Of a DNA stretch of 64,000 nt, positions 35,100 to 50,207 are shown in pieces; positions within the stretch are counted from its first letter, which is position 1, and each line of letters opens with the position of its first letter. The translations under genes and the position numbers were made by a program. The DNA lies in assembly GCF_000241325.1 (NCBI RefSeq), contig NZ_BAEI01000011.1, forward strand, positions 186,001 through 250,000. The letters are read 5' to 3'. The DNA is from Gordonia polyisoprenivorans NBRC 16320 = JCM 10675. Its GTDB lineage: Bacteria > Actinomycetota > Actinomycetes > Mycobacteriales > Mycobacteriaceae. The notes beneath the pieces were generated by a model. The model ran no database searches. It saw nothing but the letters and a program-made list of their open reading frames with translations, and was not told where the DNA came from.

Positions 35100-36172
35100 T
35101 GGCGCGCACACCAGGGCAGCGCAAGCCCGGCTACCGCCCGAAGGTCGCCGGGTCGCGGCGCCCGGCCGATCAGGTCACAGACGAGACGGCTACCGATCAG
35201 GTCACGGACGGGACGGCGACCGACGTGTCGGCGACCTCCGCAGAGGAGAAGCCTGCCGACAAGTCTGCCGCGGAGGAGTACGCCAGGGAGGAGCCGGTAG
35301 TCGACGAGCCGGTCACCGATGAGTCCGAGGCAGCCGAGCCCGAGACGGCCGAGTCGGACACGGCCGAGCTCGAGTCCGCCGAGCCCGAGGCAACGCCGAC
35401 CGAGGCAGCGCCGATCTCACTGACGAAGAAGGACGCAGACGCCAAGGACCCCGAAGCCGGGGCCCCGGATGACCCCGCCGGCGAGCCCGAACGTCCGACC
35501 GGCAAGACGCGACCGGTGTCGCGGGTGTCGACCATCAAACCGCAGCCCGACGCCGCGCGCCGCGCGCAGGCAAACGCGCAGCGCGGCAACGGGTTCGGTC
35601 GACGCGGAGCGGGTCGCGACAGGTCGGCCGAGAAGGAACTGGCCGCCGCTCGTCGGGCCGAGCGGGGATGGTTCTCCGGTCGGGCCATCGCGATCATCGC
35701 CGGTGTGGCCGCGCTGTTCGCGATCGTCGCCGTCGTCCTCGCGCTGCATCCGGGTGCGAACGTCGGCGACAACAAGGCCTTCATCGATCAGGCCGCCACC
35801 ACCGACCTGACCTCGCAGGCGCAGTCGAAGTTCTGTCAGGTCCAGGGCGCGCGCAGCAAGGACTTCGACAACTGGGCCGCCTCGGCACGGACCGCGCTCA
35901 CCGGCGACGCCCTCAAGCAGTTCAACCAGGGCCTGCCGACCATCAAGGAGCAGTTCGGGCAGCAGGACGTCACCAACGACTGCAAGGTCGACGCCGTCGG
36001 CGTCACGAGGCTGTCCGGCGACTCCGACGGCTCGACCGCGGATGTGATCCTGAACTTCGTCGCCTCGGGGACCGCCAACGGCGCCCCGACACAGAGCGTC
36101 ATCGGTCGTTACCAGCTCGGTCTGGTCAAGCAGGGCGATCAGTGGCTCATCCGGAGCTACACCGACATCTGA
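35099..36172 (+). CDS. Mce-associated membrane protein (second), with long acidic N-terminus
   Basis: A 357-residue Mas-type protein. Residues 1-~195 are a disordered, Glu/Ala/Pro/Thr-rich cytoplasmic region that includes a duplicated DQVTD(E/G)TAT block, a 27-bp perfect-period direct repeat at 35168-35221. One membrane segment follows (AIAIIAGVAALFAIVAVVLAL), then the conserved Mas domain (FCQVQGARSKDFDNWAASARTALTGDALKQF). It overlaps the first Mas stop by one base (TGATG). The very long N-terminus is unusual for the family. Confidence 0.86.
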   Translation: MARTPGQRKPGYRPKVAGSRRPADQVTDETATDQVTDGTATDVSATSAEEKPADKSAAEEYAREEPVVDEPVTDESEAAEPETAESDTAELESAEPEATPTEAAPISLTKKDADAKDPEAGAPDDPAGEPERPTGKTRPVSRVSTIKPQPDAARRAQANAQRGNGFGRRGAGRDRSAEKELAAARRAERGWFSGRAIAIIAGVAALFAIVAVVLALHPGANVGDNKAFIDQAATTDLTSQAQSKFCQVQGARSKDFDNWAASARTALTGDALKQFNQGLPTIKEQFGQQDVTNDCKVDAVGVTRLSGDSDGSTADVILNFVASGTANGAPTQSVIGRYQLGLVKQGDQWLIRSYTDI

Positions 36173-36195
36173 CACCCGGCGAACCGGTGTCGGCT

Positions 36196-36231
36196 TCGGG
36201 TTTGTGTGCCCTACAGGACACACAAACCCGA
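36196..36231 (+). terminator. hairpin terminator after Mce-associated genes
   Basis: TCGGGTTTGTGTG pairs perfectly with CACACAAACCCGA. An inner CC/GG pair and one bulged A follow, then a CTACA loop. No T-run follows. It lies 23 bp after the stop and isolates the mce unit from rpoB. Confidence 0.75.
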
Positions 36232-36334
36232 CGTCGACACCACTGCGGTGCGGTCTGGCCGGCATCCGGCGTACCCGGAATCGCTCCTCAGCAGGTTCAA
36301 CACACTATTTCTTCCACAAATCTGCGCGTAGCGC

Positions 36335-36474
36335 TTGACGTGACGGCGTCGGCGGGCCAATCTGTCACCAGCGAATATCGCGGGTGGCAGCCACACAGCG
36401 CGGATTCGGTTCACGGCGTCGCTGCCTGCAGTGTGATCACTGCTTGACACGGTGCCTTCTTTTCCTGTTATAGT
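36335..36474 (+). promoter_or_regulatory. candidate rpoB-rpoC promoters
   Basis: Upstream site: TTGACG (36335-36340), 17-nt spacer, CAATCT (36358-36363). Downstream site: consensus TTGACA (36444-36449) with TATAGT at 36469-36474 (19-nt spacer) or TGTTAT at 36466-36471 (16-nt spacer). Two promoters are usual for actinobacterial rpoB. The remainder of this 464-bp gene-free stretch shows only the terminator above and the untranslated leader. Confidence 0.6.
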
Positions 36475-36636
36475 TGGACGTTGCGCTGGCTGCCTCCTGT
36501 CCATCTAACGATCCTCCTTCCGGCCACCTTGTGTGAGCTGCGGTGATCGCCGATCCAGATTTGTCACCAGCGAACGGCCCATCAGCCACGCCACACAACG
36601 CACGGCAGTGAACACATCGTGTTGGAAGGACGCACC

Positions 36637-40134
<3,498 letters not shown>

Positions 40135-40140
40135 TCAACG

Positions 40141-40166
40141 CCCGCCGGGGCCACGGCCCCGGCGGG
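40141..40166 (+). other. GC hairpin in rpoB-rpoC spacer
   Basis: CCCGCCGGGGC pairs perfectly (11 bp) with GCCCCGGCGGG around CACG, starting 6 bp after the rpoB stop. No T-run follows. It could be an attenuating or RNA-processing structure between the two large subunits. Confidence 0.6.
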
Positions 40167-40212
40167 TACCCCCATTAGTCGAATCAAAGAGCTTGCTCAG
40201 GGAAGGCATAGA

Positions 40213-44172
<3,960 letters not shown>

Positions 44173-44200
44173 TCCGACCGCCGCTGGTCACCGTCGAAAA

Positions 44201-44240
44201 ACCAACGACCCCCGCGCCTTTCGGTGCGGGGGTCGTTGGT
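44201..44240. terminator. bidirectional terminator between rpoC and convergent tetR-type gene
   Basis: A 15-bp perfect stem ACCAACGACCCCCGC/GCGGGGGTCGTTGGT is extended by GCC/GGT around a short loop. It is flanked by AAAA on the left (a T-run for the minus strand) and TCTTCT on the right, so it can stop transcription from both sides. Confidence 0.85.
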
Positions 44241-44292
44241 CTTCTGTGCCGTTGCCGATCTCGCCGCGGTCAGGTTTCCGGCGCCGTATTCC

Positions 44293-44904
44293 TCACTGTT
44301 CCAGGCTTCGCACATAGCTCGTGATGAGGTCGACGAGGGTCCGGCGATCGCCGGCGGAGTCCAACTGCTCGGGCCACAGCATCTGCACGGTGACCATGCC
44401 GCGGATGGCCGTCCAGATGATGCTCCCGATCCGCGTCGCGTCCTTCGGGTCGATGGTGTCGGAGAGTTGCAGGCCGACGTCGTTGAGACGTAACGACATG
44501 GCGGCGAGGTGCCTGTTGGCCGCGGCTGATCGCCCCACACGCGTGGCTATGAGAATCTCGAGTGCCGCCATCGACACCGGGGTCGAAAACGCCTGCCACA
44601 CAGTGTCGACCACCACCTCGGTACGTTGTTCGATCGGGGTGGCGGCGGCCGTTCGCCGCAATTCGTCGAGACATTCGTTGAGCTCTGCGAAGCCCTGATC
44701 GACCACGGCCATCAGCACCCCGTCGAGATCCCCGAAGTGGTATTGGACGACACCCCAGGTGACGCCGGCGCGTTCGGTGATCTTGCGAACGCTCGGGGGA
44801 GTGAAGCCCTCGGTCAGTATGTAGTCGACGGTCTCCGCGATCAGTGCGGCCCGTGAGCGGTCGGCGCGGGGCTGGCTCCCTGTTGCGGGTCGTCGCGCGG
44901 TCAT
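44293..44904 (-). CDS. TetR family transcriptional regulator
   Basis: A 203-residue repressor. The N-terminal helix-turn-helix covers residues ~17-62 (RAALIAETVDYILTEGF, SVRKITERAGVTWGVVQYHFGDLDGVL). The C-terminal ~130 residues are the variable ligand and dimer domain. ATG 44904 is used; a TTG three codons earlier is the alternative. It lies 61 bp downstream of the SnoaL-like gene on the same strand and probably shares its promoter. I infer it binds the paired ATTACAnnTGTAAT sites there. The ligand is unknown. Confidence 0.88.
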   Translation of the reverse strand: MTARRPATGSQPRADRSRAALIAETVDYILTEGFTPPSVRKITERAGVTWGVVQYHFGDLDGVLMAVVDQGFAELNECLDELRRTAAATPIEQRTEVVVDTVWQAFSTPVSMAALEILIATRVGRSAAANRHLAAMSLRLNDVGLQLSDTIDPKDATRIGSIIWTAIRGMVTVQMLWPEQLDSAGDRRTLVDLITSYVRSLEQ

Positions 44905-44965
44905 GACACACAACCAACCACATCACCGTGCCGAGCGACCTGGCGGGCGCACCACCGCGGTCGTC

Positions 44966-45532
44966 TCAATGGAGAATTCGCGGCACGGGCCACAGCGGCG
45001 CGCGCATGTCCTCCAGGCTCGAGTGGTACTCGATGTTGCCCGCGGCGATGATCGTCATTCGCTCGTCGAGTTCGGGGGAGTTGTTGCCGTCCTTGATGAT
45101 CTCCATCATCGTCGTTGCTGCCACGCCCGGATCGAACATGTCACGTTGCCACGACCAACTTCGCTTGCCGCTGTACTGGAACCAACTTCCGCCGATTCCG
45201 GGGATCTCGTAGGGAGTGCCGTTGGGCCCGTCGAATGTGGTGAGCTGACGCCAGAATCCGAACGCCTGACCGGTCTTCTCGTCGAAGATGACCGACTGAT
45301 ACGGGTATGTCCAGCCCTGGAAACCGAGCATCTCCAGACCCAGCACACCTGCCCGGATCTCTTCACGTCCGACGTTCATGTACTGGTCGTCGGCTGCGTA
45401 GGTGTAGCCGTACGTGGCGTCCTCGTCGTAGAAGTCGGCCAGGATTCCCCAGTCGCCGCGACGTTCGGCCTCGCGGTTGATCTCGAGCCAGTCCTCCCAG
45501 AAGGAGTCGAAGTCGTTTCGGTCGAAGGACAT
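44966..45532 (-). CDS. SnoaL/NTF2-like protein
   Basis: A 188-residue single NTF2-like (SnoaL_4/DUF-type) domain. It has FDRNDFDSFWEDWLEINREAERRGDWGILADFYDEDATYGY, the cone-opening helix and acidic pair common in this fold, and later WTYPYQSVIFDEKTGQAFGFWR. The fold serves isomerases, cyclases, dehydratases and hydroxylase partners, so no reaction can be assigned. The ATG is the start of the domain; upstream in-frame codons would cross the promoter-operator. It is probably the first gene of an autoregulated pair with tetR. Confidence 0.75.
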   Translation of the reverse strand: MSFDRNDFDSFWEDWLEINREAERRGDWGILADFYDEDATYGYTYAADDQYMNVGREEIRAGVLGLEMLGFQGWTYPYQSVIFDEKTGQAFGFWRQLTTFDGPNGTPYEIPGIGGSWFQYSGKRSWSWQRDMFDPGVAATTMMEIIKDGNNSPELDERMTIIAAGNIEYHSSLEDMRAPLWPVPRILH

Positions 45533-45590
45533 TGCAGTGACCTCCCGGTCGGGTTCCGGTTGCTGCGCGGTAGCGGCCGGGCAGAAGAAG

Positions 45591-45632
45591 ATTACAGCTG
45601 TAATGATTACATCTGTAATGTTCTGAGGGCAA
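45591..45632 (-). promoter_or_regulatory. double palindromic operator overlapping promoter of SnoaL-like/tetR unit
   Basis: Two adjacent 14-bp palindromes lie 1 bp apart: ATTACAGCTGTAAT (45591-45604, perfect) and ATTACATCTGTAAT (45606-45619, one asymmetric centre). On the minus strand TTGCCC (45632-45627), a 17-nt spacer and TAATCA (45609-45604) form a good promoter, and the palindromes cover its spacer, -10 and start. The arrangement is typical of TetR repression by occlusion. Confidence 0.75.
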
Positions 45633-45662
45633 TAGGGGCCGACAACCTCGGTGGAGGGACCG

Positions 45663-46037
45663 TCAGCTCTCCTGGCGGTACGGCAGGAATTGCACATTCC
45701 AGTGGTTGCCGTCGGGATCGTCGAAGTACACGAAGTGTCCCCACTCGGTGATGTCGACGTCAGAGACCTCGATGCCTGCGTCGGTGAGGTGCCGGTGAGC
45801 TGCGTCGATGTCGGAGACGCAGAGCATCAACGTCGACCGGCTGGGCGGGGGACCGTCGACGATGCCGGTGCCGAAGGCGATCGAGCAGCCCGACCCGGGT
45901 GGGGTCATCTGGACGAACCGGATGTCGGGAGACGGCGAGCTGTCATGGTCGGGGTGGAAACCGACGCGGGTGTAGAACTCCTTGGCACGGTCGACGTCGG
46001 TGACGGGGAGGAATGCGACTTCCAGTGTCCAATTCAT
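45663..46037 (-). CDS. VOC/glyoxalase superfamily protein
   Basis: A 124-residue vicinal-oxygen-chelate domain made of two beta-alpha-beta-beta-beta modules: LEVAFLPVTDVDRAKEFYTRVGFHPDHD and LCVSDIDAAHRHLTDAGIEV followed by WGHFVYFDDPDGNHWNVQFLP. The DPDGNHW phrase is typical of glyoxalase/bleomycin-resistance-like proteins. His and Glu metal ligands cannot be fixed by eye. ATG 46037 is used; a longer in-frame start 15 codons earlier is possible. It lies upstream of the SnoaL-like gene on the same strand, with the operator in the gap. Confidence 0.8.
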   Translation of the reverse strand: MNWTLEVAFLPVTDVDRAKEFYTRVGFHPDHDSSPSPDIRFVQMTPPGSGCSIAFGTGIVDGPPPSRSTLMLCVSDIDAAHRHLTDAGIEVSDVDITEWGHFVYFDDPDGNHWNVQFLPYRQES

Positions 46038-46220
46038 GTGCTCGGCCTTTCGGGTTGTCTGCGAATCGGGTGCGGTGGTCACCCGGCCGCTGCCAGCATC
46101 TCCTCGATTGCGGACACATCAGGTCCGTGATCTCCACGTTTTTCGTGAATTGCACCCCAAACCAAAGTCAAGGTACGGTTCGCCACCCCACGGGTCTTCG
46201 CGACAGCGCACAATGTTCAC

Positions 46221-47708
46221 GTGGATCGCCGCGCGTCGATGAGTTTTGCATCGCTTTTCGCGATGATGAGCGTGGCGCAGCAACTCGGTGAGGGCGCCGA
46301 TCTCGACGACGTACTGCAGGTCATCGCCCGGGGCATCATCGAGGTGATCGGCTTCGACGCCGTCGCGGTCAACGTGCGGCGTGACGACGGCGACTTCGAG
46401 GTCCGTGCCGTGGTCGGTCCGCCTGAACTCGAGAACCTCCGTGGCGAGCGGATGACCGAGTCCGTCTGGCTGGAGCTGCTCGACTCCGCCGAACGCTGGG
46501 GCGGGGTGTACCTGACGCGAGAAGCGGAGATGGCCGACGGCGTCGCGTCGATCGATCCGTGGCGGGAACGGTTCGCGTCGGGCGCGGAGCCGGTCGACAC
46601 CGCCGACACCGCGCCCGGGTTCCTGCCGCCCGCGGTGTGGGAGCCGGAGTTCGCCCTTCTGGTTCCCGTCTACGCCGACGAGCAATTGCAGGCAGTTATC
46701 AGTGTCGACCTGCCGCGCAGCGGGATGACCCCCGACCCGGAACAACAGGCACTGCTCGAACTGTTCGGCGTCCGGGTGGGGATAGCACTGACCCGCGTCA
46801 CCGAGGCCGGCCGGGCGACCGATCGGGTGCGACTCTATCGGGCCTCGTTCGCCGAATCGCCCTTGGCCACAGCACTTCTCGACTCGCGCCTGCGACTGAT
46901 CGACGTCAACGACGCCTTCCTGCAACTCACCGATGCGATACCCGGTGAGTGGGACGGACGGGTGCTCGCCGATGTCGTCGCGGTCGACGCCGACGAGTTG
47001 GCGTGGCGGTTCGACGGTTTGGAGCCGGGCGAAGGGGCGAGCGTCGCCGAGTTCTGCGGGCTGCGCCACCCCCGCGGGCTGCACTGGGACCGATGGGTCG
47101 ACGTGACCGCCCGCCGCGTCGAATCCATCACCGACGCAGCGCTGTTCGTGTGCACGATCGCCGACCGGACGCAGGCACGCGCCGAGTTGAACGCCATCCG
47201 CTACCGTGCCGATCACGACGGGCTGACCGGGCTCACCGTGCGTGAGGTGTGGCTCGACGAACTGAACGACCGGTTGCGTGGCCAGCGGACCGGGGTGCTC
47301 GGAGTGCTGATCTGCGATCTCGACGGATTCAAGGAGGTCAACGACACCTCCGGGCACGTTGCCGGCGACGCGGTGCTGCGATCGGTCGCCGAGGCGATGC
47401 TCACGGCCGCGCACCGAAGGGACGTCGTCTGTCGTTGGGGCGGCGACGAATTCGCGGTGGTGTGCACCCGCAAGACCCTCACAGAGGTCAACGATCTCGC
47501 CGCGGCGATCGCCGTCGGTGTTCGCGGGATCTCGACCTCGGCATCCGCCTCCGATCCCGTGTCGGGCCTGGGGATCTCCATCGGCATCGCCGCGCTGGAG
47601 AATCCCGAGCCGACGGTCTCGAGTACCACCCTGGTCGACGTCGCCGACGGTGCGCTCTACCGCGCAAAGGTACATCCCACCCAGCGGTGGCAGGCCACGG
47701 TGATCTGA
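46221..47708 (+). CDS. GAF-PAS-GGDEF diguanylate cyclase
   Basis: A 495-residue signalling protein. Residues ~15-200 form a GAF domain (ADLDDVLQVIARGIIEVIGFDAVAVNVR). Residues ~215-330 form a PAS domain (RASFAESPLATALLDSRLRLIDVNDAFLQLTD). The C-terminal GGDEF domain has DHDGLTGLTVREVW and the active site GGDEF (407-411). The inhibitory I-site RxxD five residues upstream reads HRRD, so its first arginine is lost. It probably makes cyclic-di-GMP in response to a cytoplasmic ligand. No EAL or HD-GYP domain is present. GTG 46221 or ATG 46239 may be the start. Confidence 0.88.
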   Translation: MDRRASMSFASLFAMMSVAQQLGEGADLDDVLQVIARGIIEVIGFDAVAVNVRRDDGDFEVRAVVGPPELENLRGERMTESVWLELLDSAERWGGVYLTREAEMADGVASIDPWRERFASGAEPVDTADTAPGFLPPAVWEPEFALLVPVYADEQLQAVISVDLPRSGMTPDPEQQALLELFGVRVGIALTRVTEAGRATDRVRLYRASFAESPLATALLDSRLRLIDVNDAFLQLTDAIPGEWDGRVLADVVAVDADELAWRFDGLEPGEGASVAEFCGLRHPRGLHWDRWVDVTARRVESITDAALFVCTIADRTQARAELNAIRYRADHDGLTGLTVREVWLDELNDRLRGQRTGVLGVLICDLDGFKEVNDTSGHVAGDAVLRSVAEAMLTAAHRRDVVCRWGGDEFAVVCTRKTLTEVNDLAAAIAVGVRGISTSASASDPVSGLGISIGIAALENPEPTVSSTTLVDVADGALYRAKVHPTQRWQATVI

Positions 47709-47793
47709 AGCCCGCGATCTGAAGCCCGCGATCTGAAGCCCGTGATCTGAAGCCCGTGATCTGAAGCCCGCGATCTGAGGGACCCGCGATCGA
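47702..47793. repeat. 14-bp tandem repeats starting at the GGDEF gene stop codon
   Basis: Five near-identical copies of GATCTGAAGCCCGC (47702-47771; C/T change at one position) are followed by a degenerate sixth copy. The TGA of the first copy is the stop codon of the GGDEF gene, so each copy repeats a potential stop. No hairpin or spacer structure is seen. Confidence 0.9.
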
Positions 47794-47809
47794 AGAGGCG
47801 CGGCCACGC

Positions 47810-48523
47810 TCAGCCGAGCATGACCCCGAACATGATCGCCATGCCGACCGCCATGAACACCTGGCAGAGGTCCCCGGCGAAGGTCATCAGATCGGACGAG
47901 GCACCCGGGGCCCGACGACGAGCGAAGTACAGGTACAACCAGACCGCCGCGGCGAGAGCGAAGCCGATGGTGAGAATCCAGTTGACGGGTGTCACGTAGC
48001 CGGGTTGCGCGGCGTGATGGCCCATGTCCATGCCGGGCATGTTCGTCCCGGGCATGTCGTCGTGATTGTGCGCGAGCACGGTCACCGACGGCCCCGGCGA
48101 GCCCATGGCCATCGCCTGCGTCGTCGGCCCGCCGGGCAGAACGGTGCCGTTCATCACCGCGTACATCCAGGCCATCGCGCCCATCATCGTGGCGTGATAC
48201 ACCGCGGCGAGTCGCCCGAACGGTGTGGTTGTCGGTGGGACACAACCACAGTCGTCGGTGGGCCGCAGCCTCGGGTGCAGTGCCAGACTCACCAGGAACC
48301 ACGCTGCCGCGACGACGAAGAACCACATGGGCCCCGCGGTCGGCCAGTCCGCCGAGAACGGCCACGCCATCACCAGCATGGCCACCGACATGACGAGGTG
48401 CAGCACGTGCCCGAGGTAGGCCTCCCACGGCATCCGACGGGTGAGCATCAGGTAGGCGCACTGCGCCGCGGCGAGCGCGAACAGTATGGTGACCACCCAC
48501 CGCAGCACGATGTCGTCGATCAT
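47810..48523 (-). CDS. DUF5134 membrane protein with Met/His-rich loop
   Basis: A 237-residue protein with about six hydrophobic segments, starting MIDDIVLRWVVTILFALAA. The loop near residues 150-170 is rich in possible metal ligands (HNHDDMPGTNMPGMDMGHH), and a cytoplasmic or periplasmic CGC motif lies near residue 94. Such Met/His clusters bind copper in other proteins. The gene overlaps the stop of the PepSY-type gene (ATGA), so the two are made together. A role in copper handling is an inference only. Confidence 0.78.
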   Translation of the reverse strand: MIDDIVLRWVVTILFALAAAQCAYLMLTRRMPWEAYLGHVLHLVMSVAMLVMAWPFSADWPTAGPMWFFVVAAAWFLVSLALHPRLRPTDDCGCVPPTTTPFGRLAAVYHATMMGAMAWMYAVMNGTVLPGGPTTQAMAMGSPGPSVTVLAHNHDDMPGTNMPGMDMGHHAAQPGYVTPVNWILTIGFALAAAVWLYLYFARRRAPGASSDLMTFAGDLCQVFMAVGMAIMFGVMLG

Positions 48524-50037
48524 CGGGCTGCCCCGGCCGCAGTGTCGGCCTCGGCGCCTCGGCGTGCGGTGAACACCCCGCGCGCGGCGTCGACGATCAC
48601 GAACAGCGCCAACGGGATTCCGAACCACGGCATGAACCAGCCGAGTCCCGCCGCGACCGCAACAACGGCGAGTGCCTCCGCCGGACGTAGAGTGCTCAGC
48701 GCCCCACGGCGTGGTGCCCGGGGGAGATGTCGATCGCTCGTGATGGATCGTGCCCCGGTGGATCGTGCCCCGGTGGGGCGCCGCCGCCACCACATGAGGT
48801 AGCCGCGGACGATGACGCTGATGAGTCCGATTCCCAACGCCACCAACGCGATCTGGTTGACAATGCCGAACAGGCCCATGTGTGCACTGATCGCCCAGGT
48901 GGTCATCTTCGCCATGAACGGCCACCGGGCGAAGTCGACGCGGTCGGTGACGGCGAAGGTGTGCGGGTCGACGGCGATCGCGTCGTAGTGGCTCGGGTAG
49001 CCGCGGGCGTTCTCCTTCACCGACCAGGCGGCTCCCGGCTCCGCGGGCACCGAGATGTTCATGGGACCGACCAGCCCGGCGGCGCGCGCGGCGTCGTAGA
49101 CCTTGCTGAAGTCGGTGGCGCTGAAGTCGGTGGCGCCGAGCGGTGCCAGACCGGTCTGGGCGGCACCGGAACCGTGATGCGCGGCCGCGTCACCGGAGCC
49201 GGCGATCGTCGTCGACACCGCAGGCGTCGTCCACGACAATTCGCTGCGCAGGTCACCGATGTTCTCGCCGGCAAATCGAGACCAGCTCAGTCCCGACGCC
49301 GACAATCCGATCAGACCGATGATGATCCACATCCCCACCGCGCCATGCCAACTCAGGGTGCGGGCGCGCCGGGGTGCGGTGCGGTCCGGGACGGCCAGCC
49401 GGGCGAGTTTGTGGGTGCGCCGACGATGACCGATCCACAGGATCAGCCCGCCGACGGCCACCACCCACAACCAGCTCGCGCCGATCTCGCTGTAGTTGCG
49501 GCCGAGGTCACCGAGATGCAGATTGCGGTGCAGGTCGTCGAACCACGCCCGGACCGGCAGCCACTCGCCGAAGGTCGGCAGCGCCCCGCGGACCTCGCCG
49601 GTGTAGGGGTCGACGAACACGGTGCGGGTGCGGTCGGCGGGCAGGTCGTCGGTGGCGAGCACCACCCGGGTGGTGTCCCCGGCGCGCGGGGCCGGTGTCA
49701 CCGAGACGATGGCGCCCTCGGGATGCGCACGCCGCGCGGCATCGACCTGTGCCGACAGCGGGAGCTCTGCGCTGCCGATGCGATCGACGGTCAGTTCGTG
49801 GGCGTAGACGGCGCGATCGATTTGGGGGATCAGGGCGTACAGGGTGCCGGTGACGGCCGCGACGAGCAGGAACGGACCGATCAGGATGCCGGCGTAGAAG
49901 TGCCAGCGCAGCAGCAGGGGGCGCCACCGGTCGGCAGCGGAACGGCCTGCGGCACCGCGTGTGTCGAGCCGGTCCGACGCCCCGGGCGCCCGGGGTTCGA
50001 GGGGATCGGAGACATCGGCGGGCTGGGTCGTCACCAC
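48520..50037 (-). CDS. PepSY-associated transmembrane protein (PiuB-like)
   Basis: A 505-residue PepSY_TM family protein with four main membrane segments. They are at RWHFYAGILIGPFLLVAAVTGTLYAL, GASWLWVVAVGGLILWIG, GMWIIIGLIGLSASGLSW, and MGLFGIVNQIALVALGIGLISVIVRGYLMWW, with a further pair at the C-terminus. The two PepSY regions (VSVTPAPRAGDTTRVVLATDD and YPSHYDAIAVDPHTFAVTD) face outward. The family is tied to metal or siderophore-iron uptake and membrane redox. GTG 50037 is chosen because AGGA lies 7 nt upstream; ATG 50106 would add 23 residues without a ribosome-binding site. Residues in TGARSTGARS are a 15-bp direct repeat (48745-48774). Confidence 0.82.
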   Translation of the reverse strand: MVTTQPADVSDPLEPRAPGASDRLDTRGAAGRSAADRWRPLLLRWHFYAGILIGPFLLVAAVTGTLYALIPQIDRAVYAHELTVDRIGSAELPLSAQVDAARRAHPEGAIVSVTPAPRAGDTTRVVLATDDLPADRTRTVFVDPYTGEVRGALPTFGEWLPVRAWFDDLHRNLHLGDLGRNYSEIGASWLWVVAVGGLILWIGHRRRTHKLARLAVPDRTAPRRARTLSWHGAVGMWIIIGLIGLSASGLSWSRFAGENIGDLRSELSWTTPAVSTTIAGSGDAAAHHGSGAAQTGLAPLGATDFSATDFSKVYDAARAAGLVGPMNISVPAEPGAAWSVKENARGYPSHYDAIAVDPHTFAVTDRVDFARWPFMAKMTTWAISAHMGLFGIVNQIALVALGIGLISVIVRGYLMWWRRRPTGARSTGARSITSDRHLPRAPRRGALSTLRPAEALAVVAVAAGLGWFMPWFGIPLALFVIVDAARGVFTARRGAEADTAAGAAR

Positions 50038-50193
50038 GTGTACGTCCTGCTTTCGGGCTGGGCTGGTGGACTTCGAGTGCGGGGCCCGGAGAACTTTCCG
50101 GGGCATCGCAGAAGAGGTCGGCGCGTCAGGACTGATGGTTCCCGGGCCCCGGTGTGTCGTGCGTCACCCACGGACGGATCGTCGCGCACCGCC

Positions 50194-50199
50194 TAACCT
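50194..50199 (+). promoter_or_regulatory. -10 element of a probable leaderless promoter (davBA)
   Basis: TAACCT ends 8 nt before GTG 50208, and no ribosome-binding site is visible for it or for the later ATG 50229. No clear -35 can be named. The spacing matches the other leaderless candidates in the window. Confidence 0.5.
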
Positions 50200-50207
50200 C
50201 TACAGGC

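Noticed and set aside
47702..47793. 14-bp array as an origin or integration site
   Set aside because: There is no integrase, replication gene or AT-rich region; the units start at a stop codon and look like slippage.
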